Shown here one piece after another: positions 25,489-32,989 of a DNA stretch of 34,107 nt. The translations under genes and the position numbers were made by a program. The DNA comes from Pseudomonadota bacterium. GTDB taxonomy: Bacteria; Pseudomonadota; Gammaproteobacteria; Acidiferrobacterales; Acidiferrobacteraceae. The stretch spans positions 1-34,107 of the forward strand of contig JAJYDN010000023.1 in NCBI GenBank assembly GCA_021777535.1. The letters are read 5' to 3'. The first letter of the stretch is position 1. The number at the start of each line of letters is the position of its first letter. The notes beneath the pieces were generated by a model that had not been told where the DNA came from, made no database searches, and saw only the letters and a program-made list of their open reading frames with translations.

Positions 25489-25929
25489 TCAGGCCATCTG
25501 TTTTTCGCGAATCTCGTCTAGGGTCTTGCAGTCGATGCACAAGGTGGCCGTCGGGCGCGCCTCGAGGCGCTGTACGCCAATTTCGACACCGCAGTTCTCG
25601 CAGTAGCCGTAGTCGTCGGCATCTATTTTGCTGATTGCTTCCTCGATCTTCTTTATGAGTTTCCGTTCGCGTTCGCGATTGCGCAGTTCGAGGGACATGT
25701 CAGTCTCCTGGCTCGCCCGATCGTTCGGGTCAGGATGATTCGCCGTCTCATCCTGCATGGTGTGAACCGTGCGCGATATTTCCTGTAAGAGTTCGTCTTT
25801 CCAGGCCAGCAGGACTTTGCGAAAATGTTCCCGCTGCTTGGGATTCATGTACTCTTCGCCCTCAGCCGTGACGTAGGGCTTGATGCCGTGCAGTAGAGCC
25901 TGAACTTCCTTTTTTTTGCTGACTGCCAT
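25489..25929 (-). CDS. dksA: RNA polymerase-binding transcription factor DksA
   Basis: The 146-residue protein has the coiled-coil hairpin whose tip carries the essential DPNDRA (Asp67, Asp70, Ala72, equal to the E. coli DxxDxA). Its zinc finger is complete with C110, C113, C131 and C134. DksA enters the RNA polymerase secondary channel and, with ppGpp, represses stable RNA and activates amino acid genes. The ATG at 25929 follows AGGAG. A strong promoter lies 48 bases upstream. The GC-rich discriminators of the tRNA and other stable RNA promoters in the window are the kind of target it represses. Confidence 0.97.
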   Translation of the reverse strand: MAVSKKKEVQALLHGIKPYVTAEGEEYMNPKQREHFRKVLLAWKDELLQEISRTVHTMQDETANHPDPNDRASQETDMSLELRNRERERKLIKKIEEAISKIDADDYGYCENCGVEIGVQRLEARPTATLCIDCKTLDEIREKQMA

Positions 25930-25976
25930 GAGTTAACTCCTGCGCTCAAGCAATAGGCTTCGCGAGCAAGCGCGAA

Positions 25977-26005
25977 TCTATACCAGAAACGGTCCGGACC
26001 TGCAA
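25977..26005 (-). promoter_or_regulatory. dksA promoter
   Basis: On the minus strand TTGCAG (26005-26000), a 17-base spacer and TATAGA (25982-25977) with TGG immediately before the -10 form a good sigma70 promoter. Its start would be near 25970, with a 41-base leader containing the dksA ribosome site. Confidence 0.78.
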
Positions 26006-26052
26006 GAAAAGCGCCGACAGGCCGATGATAGGCGCATCAATGGGGAGATTCG

Positions 26053-26814
26053 ATGTTAGAAGTGCTTATTTTTGACGTAGACGGCACCCTGGCCGACACG
26101 GAGCGCGATCTCCATCGGGTGGCTTTCAATGCGGCATTCCGCAGCGAGGGCCTGGATGTGGACTGGGACGTGGACCTCTATGGGCGCCTGCTGGCCGTGA
26201 CGGGGGGCAAAGAGCGCCTGACCTATTATTTTACGGAAGTGAGCCCTGAACGGCGGCCCCCGGGGGATCTGGCCGCGTGGGTCCGGCGCCTGCACGCGCG
26301 CAAGACAGAGGCCTTTGCGCACCTGCTTGCGACTGCCGGTGTACAATTGCGGCCCGGTGTCCGGCGGCTGATCGGGGAGGCGCGTGCCGCAGGCCTGCGG
26401 CTTGCCATCGCGACGACAACGACACCCGAAAACCTTGTGCCTATCCTGCAGGCATTCGGGCCGGACGGGGCCTCGCTGTTTGAGGTGATCGCGGCGGGTG
26501 ATGTGGTGGAGCTGAAGAAGCCAGCGCCTGATATTTATCAGTATGCGCTGGCCGCATTGCACAGTCCGGCGATGGCCGCGATCGCCTTCGAGGATTCGGA
26601 AAACGGGCTCAAAGCCGCCCTCGGCGCGGGCCTGAAGACAGTCGTGACCGTCAATGACTACACCCGCGCCCAGAATTTCGACGGAGCCCTCACGGTTGTC
26701 GACCAACTGGGCGAGCCGGGCCGGCCGCTCGCGCACCTGGGTGGCCGTGTCCCGCGCGGGGGCATGATCGATCTTGCGGTCTTGCGGGCCTTGAGCGAGG
26801 CCCAACCGGGGTAA
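26053..26814 (+). CDS. cbbY: CbbY-like HAD phosphatase
   Basis: The 253-residue HAD hydrolase has the nucleophile motif [11 protein letters not shown] with Asp8 and Asp10, a helical cap, [10 protein letters not shown] (motif II), KKPAPDIY (motif III lysine) and [18 protein letters not shown] (motif IV). The KPAPDIY plus [10 protein letters not shown] combination is typical of CbbY, which hydrolyses xylulose 1,5-bisphosphate, a rubisco inhibitor. No rubisco genes are in this window, so this substrate is an inference from sequence resemblance; a general beta-phosphoglucomutase-like phosphatase is the alternative. The ATG follows GGGGAG by five bases. queD starts four bases after its stop, so the two are cotranscribed. 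Confidence 0.82.
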   Translation: MLEVLIFDVDGTLADTERDLHRVAFNAAFRSEGLDVDWDVDLYGRLLAVTGGKERLTYYFTEVSPERRPPGDLAAWVRRLHARKTEAFAHLLATAGVQLRPGVRRLIGEARAAGLRLAIATTTTPENLVPILQAFGPDGASLFEVIAAGDVVELKKPAPDIYQYALAALHSPAMAAIAFEDSENGLKAALGAGLKTVVTVNDYTRAQNFDGALTVVDQLGEPGRPLAHLGGRVPRGGMIDLAVLRALSEAQPG

Positions 26815-26818
26815 CGAC

Positions 26819-27175
26819 ATGGAAATTTTCAAAAGCTTTACGCTTGAGGCGGCGCACCATCTGCCGGCCGTCCCCGAGGGGCACAAATGCCGGCGGTTGC
26901 ATGGGCACTCCTTTCGCGTGGAAATTCACCTGCGGGGCGCAGTCGATGAGGATCTGGGCTGGGTCCAGGATTTTGCCGATGTGTCGTCGGCGTTCCGGCC
27001 TTTGTTCGAGCGGCTCGACCACAGCTATCTGAACGATATCGCCGGTCTCGAGAATCCCACGAGCGAGAATCTGGCGCGTTACATATGGCGGGAACTAAAG
27101 CCCCGTCTGCCGGCGCTCGCCCGGGTTGTGGTGCACGAAACGTGTACCGCGGGTTGCCGGTACGAGGGCGACTAG
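26819..27175 (+). CDS. queD: 6-carboxytetrahydropterin synthase QueD
   Basis: The 118-residue protein is very close to E. coli QueD from memory. It has zinc-binding His13, His28 and His30 and catalytic Cys24 in [41 protein letters not shown] is in the middle and [14 protein letters not shown] at the end. It converts 7,8-dihydroneopterin triphosphate to 6-carboxytetrahydropterin for queuosine synthesis. The radical SAM partner QueE and QueC are not in the window. It is the second gene after cbbY, an unexpected partner. Its stop overlaps that of the convergent phosphatase gene within CTAG. Confidence 0.96.
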   Translation: MEIFKSFTLEAAHHLPAVPEGHKCRRLHGHSFRVEIHLRGAVDEDLGWVQDFADVSSAFRPLFERLDHSYLNDIAGLENPTSENLARYIWRELKPRLPALARVVVHETCTAGCRYEGD

Positions 27176-27822
27176 TGGTGCGTGCGTAACCAGATGAGGA
27201 GGTCAGCCGGTGTCGGCAGCATGCCATCGGCGCCCCAGTGTTCCGCCCCCGTCGTTGCATACCCAAAGAGCGCCACAAGTCCGCGCATGCCGGCGGCCCG
27301 GGCGGCGAGGATATCCGTATGGTCGTCACCCACATAGACCGCCTGGGCGGGCTTGGTTGCGAGTCGTTCGCAGGCAAGCCACAGGGGGTCCGGATGCGGT
27401 TTTCGGCGCACCGCCGTGTTGCCGCCGATCAGGCAACCCGAACGGGTGGCCAGGTGCAGGCCTTCAAGGACACGCAAGGCGAGGTCTTCGGGCTTGTTGG
27501 TAACGACACCCCAAAGCCGTCCGCTTGCCTCCAGCGCGGCAAGCATGTCGGTTACGCCCGGAAAGGTCACAGTCGCGGTGCCGATGGTGTCGGCGTAGCG
27601 GCCGAGGAAATCCCGGCGTACCGTCTCATAGCCGGGGTTGTGGGGGCGCAGGTCGAGGGCGAGTGCCAGCAGCGCCTCCGTGCCGAGCGCCGTGGCCTTG
27701 CGCACCGGCGCCAAATCAAGCGGTTCGAGACCGGAATCGGCACGCAGGCTGTTTAACGCCAGCGCAATGTCCGGGGCGGTATCGGCAAGAGTGCCGTCGA
27801 GATCGAACAGGACGGTGTCCAC
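27172..27822 (-). CDS. HAD phosphatase, MupP or phosphoglycolate phosphatase (Gph)
   Basis: The 216-residue HAD protein has the nucleophile motif [11 protein letters not shown] (Asp7, Asp9), [13 protein letters not shown] (motif II), RRKPHPDPL (motif III) and [18 protein letters not shown] (motif IV). It ends with a [14 protein letters not shown] block. Relatives include phosphoglycolate phosphatase Gph and MupP, the N-acetylmuramic acid 6-phosphate phosphatase of cell-wall recycling. In Pseudomonas mupP lies directly after ubiG, as this gene does, so MupP is favoured by context. The start is GTG at 27822, sharing one base with the ubiG stop (TAGTG). I leave the gene symbol open. Confidence 0.85.
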   Translation of the reverse strand: MDTVLFDLDGTLADTAPDIALALNSLRADSGLEPLDLAPVRKATALGTEALLALALDLRPHNPGYETVRRDFLGRYADTIGTATVTFPGVTDMLAALEASGRLWGVVTNKPEDLALRVLEGLHLATRSGCLIGGNTAVRRKPHPDPLWLACERLATKPAQAVYVGDDHTDILAARAAGMRGLVALFGYATTGAEHWGADGMLPTPADLLIWLRTHH

Positions 27823-28526
27823 TACGGGCGCTGCGCGTACACGAGATAGTTGACGGCGACGTTCGGCGTAAGCGAATAGCGTTCAAGCAGCGGGATGTAG
27901 CGTACCCCCTGCACGTCGCGCAGCGCGAGTCCTGCCGTCCGGATCCAGTGCCCGAGTTCTGCGGGCTGGATGAAACGCGCGTATTCGTGGGTCCCGCGCG
28001 GAATGATGTTCAGAAGGTACTCCGCGCCCACGACCGCCATCAGCCAGGCTTGCGGGCTGCGGTTGATGGTCGAGAAGAACACGTGGCCGCCGGGCTTGAC
28101 CAGGCGGGCGCAGGCCATGACCACCGATGCAGGATCGGGCACGTGCTCAAGCATCTCGAGGCAGGTTACGATATCGAAAGTGCCTGGCTCGGCGCCGGCC
28201 AGCTGTTCCACGGAGATTTCGCGGTAATCAAGGCGCAGATTTTGTTCGGCCGCGTGCAGACGTGCCACCAGCAAGGCTTCGTGGGCCAGATCGATGCCGG
28301 TGACTTCCGCGCCCTCGCGGGCGAGCGCCTCGCTTAAGATGCCGCCACCGCAACCGACATCGAGTACGCGCGCGCCGGCGAGTGTGGCGTGATCCCTTAT
28401 GTACTGGAGGCGCAGGGGGTTGATCCCGTGGAGGGTCTTCAGGGGACCGTCCAGGTCCCACCAGTGATGGGCGACGGCATCGAAGCGTGTCAGTTCCGCC
28501 TGGTCGGCGTTATGCGTCTGGACCAT
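27822..28526 (-). CDS. ubiG: Ubiquinone biosynthesis O-methyltransferase UbiG
   Basis: The 234-residue class I methyltransferase shows the UbiG pattern: FDAVAHHWWDLDGPLKTLHG, LRLQYI, SAM motif I VLDVGCGGGILSEALA near 51, and later EMLEHVPDPASVV, FFSTINR and EYARFIQPAELG. It performs both O-methylations of the ubiquinone ring. The ATG at 28526 follows GGGAGA; a longer frame would enter mtaD. It is the second gene of the leftward mtaD-ubiG-phosphatase operon, with mtaD 14 bases upstream. Its product shares a pathway with UbiU and UbiV at the left end of the window. Confidence 0.96.
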   Translation of the reverse strand: MVQTHNADQAELTRFDAVAHHWWDLDGPLKTLHGINPLRLQYIRDHATLAGARVLDVGCGGGILSEALAREGAEVTGIDLAHEALLVARLHAAEQNLRLDYREISVEQLAGAEPGTFDIVTCLEMLEHVPDPASVVMACARLVKPGGHVFFSTINRSPQAWLMAVVGAEYLLNIIPRGTHEYARFIQPAELGHWIRTAGLALRDVQGVRYIPLLERYSLTPNVAVNYLVYAQRP

Positions 28527-28540
28527 GAAGGCTCTCCCGT

Positions 28541-29845
28541 TTATGCGTTGCGAATCTTCGTGCGCCACGTCCGTGCCTTGGCGAGAATCGATTGCTCATC
28601 CAGGGTCAGCATCTGGCGGTGACGCATGAGCGGCCGGCCGCCAACCCAGACATCGGTCACCTGGTCGCGTCCGGCGGCGTATACGATCTGTGACAACGGA
28701 TCATATACGGGTTGCGTGGAGGCGGGTGACAGATCGATGGCAATGATGTCGGCCGCCTTGCCCGGCACCAGCGAGCCGATGCGGTCGGCCATGCCCAGGG
28801 CGCGGGCCCCGTTCAGGGTCGCCATCTCGAGCGCCGCCGCAGCCGGCACGGCCGTGGCGTCGCCCGAGATGCCCTTCGCGAGCAGGGCCGCCGTGCGCAT
28901 TTCCCCGAGCATGTCGAGATCGTTGTTGCTGGCTGCGCCATCCGTGCCCAGGGCGACGTTGACGCCATGCTGGATGAGACTCTTTACCGGGCAGATGCCG
29001 GCGGCGATCTTGAGGTTCGATTCCGGGCAGTGGGCGATGCTGACGCCGCGTTCGGCACACAGATGCATTTCCGCTTCGTTCAGCGCGGTCATGTGGACGG
29101 CGATCAGGCCGCTGTCGACGATGCCCAGTTTATCGAGGCGCGCGAGCGGGCGCACCCCGTACCGGGACAGGCTTTGTTCGATCTCGCCTGCGGTTTCGTG
29201 GATGTGCATGTGCAGGCCCATGTCCAGTTCGTCTGCGTGCATGCGAATGGCCTTCAGGGTTTCGTCGCCCACCGAGTAGGGGGCGTGCGGCGCAAACAGG
29301 GCCCGGATGCGCGGATGGTGGCGCCAGGTGTCGCAGAACTCGAGGCCACGCTTTAGGTAGCCGTGGGTGTCGGACGCCCACGCGGTCGGCACATCGATGA
29401 CGACCATCCCCAGGGTTGCGCGCAGCCCCGCCTTGTCGACGACAGCGGCAGTTTCACCGGGAAAGAAATACATGTCGTTGAACGAGGTCGTGCCCCCGCG
29501 AATCATTTCGAGGACCGCGAGCGCCGTGCCGTCGGTGACGAACGCGCTGTCGACGAAGCGCCCCTCGGCAGGCCAGATGTGCTGCGCGAGCCATTCGGAA
29601 AGCGGCAGGTCATCGGCAAGGCCGCGAAAGAGCGTCATGGCGGCGTGGGTATGTGCGTTGACGAATCCCGGTGCGAGCACATGATGCGGCAAATCGACGA
29701 CAGTTTGGGCGTGGATGTTCGTGGAACTGGGTACGAGCGCGACGATTTGCCCTTCGTCGACGATGATGGCGTGGTCTTTCAGTACGGTGCGGTGGGGCTC
29801 TACCGGAACAATCCATCCGGCGCGTATACACAGATCGGCGTTCAT
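28541..29845 (-). CDS. mtaD: 5-methylthioadenosine / S-adenosylhomocysteine deaminase
   Basis: The 434-residue amidohydrolase of the TRZ/ATZ family has the metal motif NAHTHAAMTLFRGLADDLPL near 59, FFPGETA, APHAPYSVGDE near 184, HIHETAGEIEQS near 212, and a LGTDGAASNNDLDM aspartate block near 297. Enzymes of this group deaminate methylthioadenosine or S-adenosylhomocysteine. ATG 29845 fits the family's beginning, although no Shine-Dalgarno sequence precedes it; an in-frame ATG at 29914 is possible. It heads the operon with ubiG and the phosphatase. ubiG makes S-adenosylhomocysteine, which gives the pairing some sense. Confidence 0.92.
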   Translation of the reverse strand: MNADLCIRAGWIVPVEPHRTVLKDHAIIVDEGQIVALVPSSTNIHAQTVVDLPHHVLAPGFVNAHTHAAMTLFRGLADDLPLSEWLAQHIWPAEGRFVDSAFVTDGTALAVLEMIRGGTTSFNDMYFFPGETAAVVDKAGLRATLGMVVIDVPTAWASDTHGYLKRGLEFCDTWRHHPRIRALFAPHAPYSVGDETLKAIRMHADELDMGLHMHIHETAGEIEQSLSRYGVRPLARLDKLGIVDSGLIAVHMTALNEAEMHLCAERGVSIAHCPESNLKIAAGICPVKSLIQHGVNVALGTDGAASNNDLDMLGEMRTAALLAKGISGDATAVPAAAALEMATLNGARALGMADRIGSLVPGKAADIIAIDLSPASTQPVYDPLSQIVYAAGRDQVTDVWVGGRPLMRHRQMLTLDEQSILAKARTWRTKIRNA

Positions 29846-30072
29846 CGGGTTGCGCAGGGCATCCGGGCGAAACCCCTCGGGGTCGCGCCGCGGGTGGGAT
29901 AGCGCGGCGACCATCGGTCGCCCCGGCCCCGCTTCTCCTTGGTATGACGAAGGAAGGCTATCTCTGGCTGTGAAAGCGGCCGGCCACCCCGTGGCGACGG
30001 CCTGCAGGCCGGACCGGGATTCCCCGGGCGCGGCAGGCAGGGCGTGTTGGGGCTGCGGATCTGCATGGCCCT

Positions 30073-30825
30073 TCAGATGCCGCCGCCGAGCGCGTGGGCG
30101 CGCGGCGTGCTGCCGAGGCGGCCGGATTCAACGACCCGGCCGCCGTCTAGGCGGATGAAGGAGTCGCAAATCGACCGGACCTGATCCTCGGAATGGGAGA
30201 CAAGGACGATACCCATGCCGTTACGCCGCAGATGGGCAATGCGGTCGCGGCACTTCTCCTGAAAGGTGGCATCGCCGACGGCGAGGATTTCGTCGGCCAG
30301 CATGACATCGGGTTCGAGATGTACGGCAATCGAAAACCCAAGACGCATGTACATGCCGGACGAATAATTCTTGACCGGAATGTCGATGAAATGGGCGAGC
30401 TCCGAAAATTCGACGATAGCCCGCACCCGCTGGCGGATCTCGCGGTTGCGGAATCCGTAGAGGCTCGCGTTGAGGTAGATATTTTCCTCACCCGTGAGTT
30501 CCGGATGAAAGCCGACACCAAGCTCGATCAGGGGCGCCACGCGTCCGCGCGTGGCGATGGTCCCGCTGCTCGGCTTCAGGATCCCTGCGACGATCTGCAG
30601 TAGCGTGCTCTTGCCCGAGCCGTTGCGGCCGAGCAGGCCGATGGCTTCGCCGCGGGCAAGCGAGAAGGAGACGTCGGACAGGGCAAGGAAATGCTCCCGG
30701 CGCGGCCGATGACGCCTGTGAAACAGACCGACAAAACGCCCCTTCAGGCTGTCGACGCGGTTGTGATGAAGGACAAACTCCTTGGATACGCGATCGACGA
30801 CGACGATATCATCGGCATTGGGCAT
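30073..30825 (-). CDS. wzt: ABC polysaccharide exporter ATP-binding protein (Wzt/KpsT-like)
   Basis: The 250-residue nucleotide-binding protein has Walker A GLLGRNGSGKSTLLQ, the Q-loop region with GVAPLIELG-type wording (RVAPLIELGVGFHPELTGEE), the signature NYSSGMYMRLGFSIA and Walker B VMLADEILAVGD. It belongs to the polysaccharide/teichoic acid export group. It stops after the ATPase domain, lacking the roughly 150-200-residue carbohydrate-binding C-terminus found in O-antigen-specific Wzt proteins such as E. coli O8/O9a, so it is closer to KpsT-like or short Wzt forms. ATG 30825 shares its A with the stop of the permease gene (TGATG). Upstream extensions are rejected. No glycosyltransferase genes lie nearby. 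Confidence 0.93.
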   Translation of the reverse strand: MPNADDIVVVDRVSKEFVLHHNRVDSLKGRFVGLFHRRHRPRREHFLALSDVSFSLARGEAIGLLGRNGSGKSTLLQIVAGILKPSSGTIATRGRVAPLIELGVGFHPELTGEENIYLNASLYGFRNREIRQRVRAIVEFSELAHFIDIPVKNYSSGMYMRLGFSIAVHLEPDVMLADEILAVGDATFQEKCRDRIAHLRRNGMGIVLVSHSEDQVRSICDSFIRLDGGRVVESGRLGSTPRAHALGGGI

Positions 30826-31640
30826 CACAGGCGCTCCACGAGATTGTCGGCGTGGCGGTGGAAGACGAAGAGGCCCACGCCCAGGGTTGCCGCCGTCCAC
30901 AGGAGGGCGGCGCCCATGATATGGATGCTCGGCAGGTGGCCGCTGTACAGGATGCCACGGAAGATCAGTATGTACTCGACAAGGGGGCTCAGTGCGAAGA
31001 TCTCCCGCAAGTGCGGGGGGATCCGGTGAAACTGGTAGACGATCGGTGTCACCCAGAAAAGAAACAGCAAGGCCACGTCGATCAGGTGCTTTAGATCGCG
31101 GAACAATACGTTCAGCACCGAAAGGATCAGCGTGACCCCGAACGTGAAGGCGAGAAACAGGATGAGCGCGAACGGATAGGCAAGCAGGGTCCAATGGGCC
31201 TGTCCGCCTATGAAGGGGTACAGGGCGAACAGCAGGACGATCGCAAGCAGCCAGAGTACGACATTGAAGAGAACGGAGGAAATCGGCACGAGCAGCCGCG
31301 GGAAATAGATCTTCTTTACCAGTCCCGCGTTGGCTATCAGCGTATCGCAGCTCTGCCCCGTGATCTGGCTGAACAGATTCCAGTGCAGGATCCCGGCCAT
31401 CAGGTAAAGCGGGTAATGCGGCTGGGTGGAGCGAAAAACATCCGAGAAGACAAAGATGTACAGGCCGATCATGACCGCCGGATTGATGAGCGACCAGAGG
31501 AACCCCAAGGCCGCTCCCTGATAGCGGACCTGAATGTCTTTGCGGACGAAATTCGCCAGCATGTCGGAATAGGCGGCAAGCCCCTTGAGGCCGCGTGCCT
31601 TTGCGGTTGGCGCCAGGGGCGCGTGTGCGTATGTAGCCAT
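30825..31640 (-). CDS. wzm: ABC-2 polysaccharide exporter permease (Wzm-like)
   Basis: The 271-residue protein has an ABC2 membrane domain with about six membrane segments. The cytoplasmic start contains FVRKDIQVRYQGAALGFLW, followed by LINPAVMIGLYIFVFSDVFR, the LVKKIYFPRLLVPISSVLF motif typical of O-antigen/teichoic acid exporters, and WVTPIVYQFHRIPP. Together with Wzt it would carry an undecaprenyl-linked glycan across the inner membrane. The ATG at 31640 is favoured because it precedes the normal N-terminus; the same frame is open far upstream across mtnA but that part is a shadow. It is divergent from mtnA with a 75-base gap. The glycan is unknown. Confidence 0.93.
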   Translation of the reverse strand: MATYAHAPLAPTAKARGLKGLAAYSDMLANFVRKDIQVRYQGAALGFLWSLINPAVMIGLYIFVFSDVFRSTQPHYPLYLMAGILHWNLFSQITGQSCDTLIANAGLVKKIYFPRLLVPISSVLFNVVLWLLAIVLLFALYPFIGGQAHWTLLAYPFALILFLAFTFGVTLILSVLNVLFRDLKHLIDVALLFLFWVTPIVYQFHRIPPHLREIFALSPLVEYILIFRGILYSGHLPSIHIMGAALLWTAATLGVGLFVFHRHADNLVERL

Positions 31641-31715
31641 GAGCCGGATGCGAATATGACGACGGCCGCCATGATACATTAACCGGCTGGGTAATGCTTC
31701 AGGTTGGGAGGATGC

Positions 31716-32780
31716 GTGGCGGGAGAAGTGCAGTACGACAAGGTGCGGGCGGTCGAGTTGCGTGACGGAGCGGTGCATCTGATCGACCAGCGGGTGCTGC
31801 CGCTGGAGGTGCGCTACGAGGTGTGCCGTGACGCGCGGCAGGTGGCGGCGGCCATTACAGACATGGTGGTGCGGGGCGCGCCGGCCATCGGCGTGACGGC
31901 CGCTTATGGTGTCGTCCTCGCCGCCGCGGGCGCCTATCGCGCGGCGGGCCCGGGGTGGCGGGCGGCCATGGCGGGCGACATGGAGTGCCTGCGCGCGAGC
32001 CGGCCAACCGCGGTCAATCTGCACTGGGCGCTCGCCCGCATGGAAGAGGCCATGGCAGGCCTTGGCGCAGAGGACCCCACGGTCCCGCTTACGGGGGCCG
32101 CGACGCGGCTGCATGCAGAAGACATCGAGGCCAACCGGCGCATGGGCGTGCTGGGTGCCGCCTTGTTGCCCAAGGGGGCACGGCTGCTGACACATTGCAA
32201 TACGGGGGCCTTGGCGACGGGCGGGTATGGCACGGCGCTTGGGGTCGTGCGCGCAGCGGCTGCGCGCGGCGGAGTGGCGGCAGTCTATGCCGACGAGACG
32301 CGTCCCTGGCTGCAGGGTGCGCGGCTTACTGCCTGGGAGCTCGTCACCGAGGGTTTGCCGGCCACCATCCTGGCCGATGGAGCGGCCGCGGCGCTGCTCC
32401 AGAGGGGGCACATCGATGCCATCCTGGTGGGCGCCGACCGGATCGCCGCGAATGGCGATACGGCCAACAAGATCGGCACCTACGGGCTTGCCGTGCTGGC
32501 GCGTCACCACGGGGTTCCCTTTTACGTCGTGGCACCGACCAGCACGATCGATCGCGCCTGTCCCGACGGCAGCGGCATTCCGATCGAGGAACGCGATCCG
32601 CTCGAGGTGCTGGCCTTCCGTGGCGTACGGCATAGCCCGGAGCAGGCCCGGGCCTGGAATCCCGTGTTCGACGTCACGCCCGCTTCGCTCATCGATGCGC
32701 TGGTGACGGAAGAGGGGGTCGTCGAGCGCCCCGATGCCGGGGGAATCGCCGCCTTGTTCGGCGCAATCCGGCCGGCGTGA
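31716..32780 (+). CDS. mtnA: S-methyl-5-thioribose-1-phosphate isomerase
   Basis: The 354-residue protein has [17 protein letters not shown] near 50, [12 protein letters not shown], the catalytic-cysteine segment [20 protein letters not shown] near 155, [14 protein letters not shown], and [19 protein letters not shown] with the catalytic Asp. It isomerises methylthioribose 1-phosphate in methionine salvage; the remaining salvage genes are absent from this window. Start GTG 31716 is preceded by GGGAGG four bases away, better than TTG 31704. It is divergent from the exporter genes and upstream of gyrA on the same strand. MtaD, 1.9 kb to the left, acts on a related substrate. Confidence 0.95.
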   Translation: MAGEVQYDKVRAVELRDGAVHLIDQRVLPLEVRYEVCRDARQVAAAITDMVVRGAPAIGVTAAYGVVLAAAGAYRAAGPGWRAAMAGDMECLRASRPTAVNLHWALARMEEAMAGLGAEDPTVPLTGAATRLHAEDIEANRRMGVLGAALLPKGARLLTHCNTGALATGGYGTALGVVRAAAARGGVAAVYADETRPWLQGARLTAWELVTEGLPATILADGAAAALLQRGHIDAILVGADRIAANGDTANKIGTYGLAVLARHHGVPFYVVAPTSTIDRACPDGSGIPIEERDPLEVLAFRGVRHSPEQARAWNPVFDVTPASLIDALVTEEGVVERPDAGGIAALFGAIRPA

Positions 32781-32900
32781 CAAGCCGCCTGGCGGGTATC
32801 GCGAGGTCATGCGTGCCACGGGGAGGCCGGGCGTCCGTCGCCAGGGCGGCATGCCGGCGGGGGATGCCGGGCGTGACAGGGTCCGGACTTGCAGGGCGCT

Positions 32901-32930
32901 CTGACGGCGCAGCATGGTTTATGGTAAAGT
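32901..32930 (+). promoter_or_regulatory. gyrA promoter
   Basis: CTGACG (32901-32906) and TAAAGT (32925-32930) are 18 bases apart, and TGG just before the -10 makes it an extended -10. The start would be near 32937, with a 53-base leader before the gyrA ATG. The whole gap between mtnA and gyrA is 209 bases and contains no ORF of note. Confidence 0.55.
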
Positions 32931-32989
32931 ATCGATGATTCTTCTCCGAATCCCAATGAGGTCCAAGGGCCGGTAGCGGCCGAACATCC

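Noticed and set aside
31641-32915. N-terminal extension of the wzm frame across mtnA
   Set aside because: The frame stays open but the extra 400 residues are the reverse reading of mtnA; the permease begins at its normal N-terminus at 31640.
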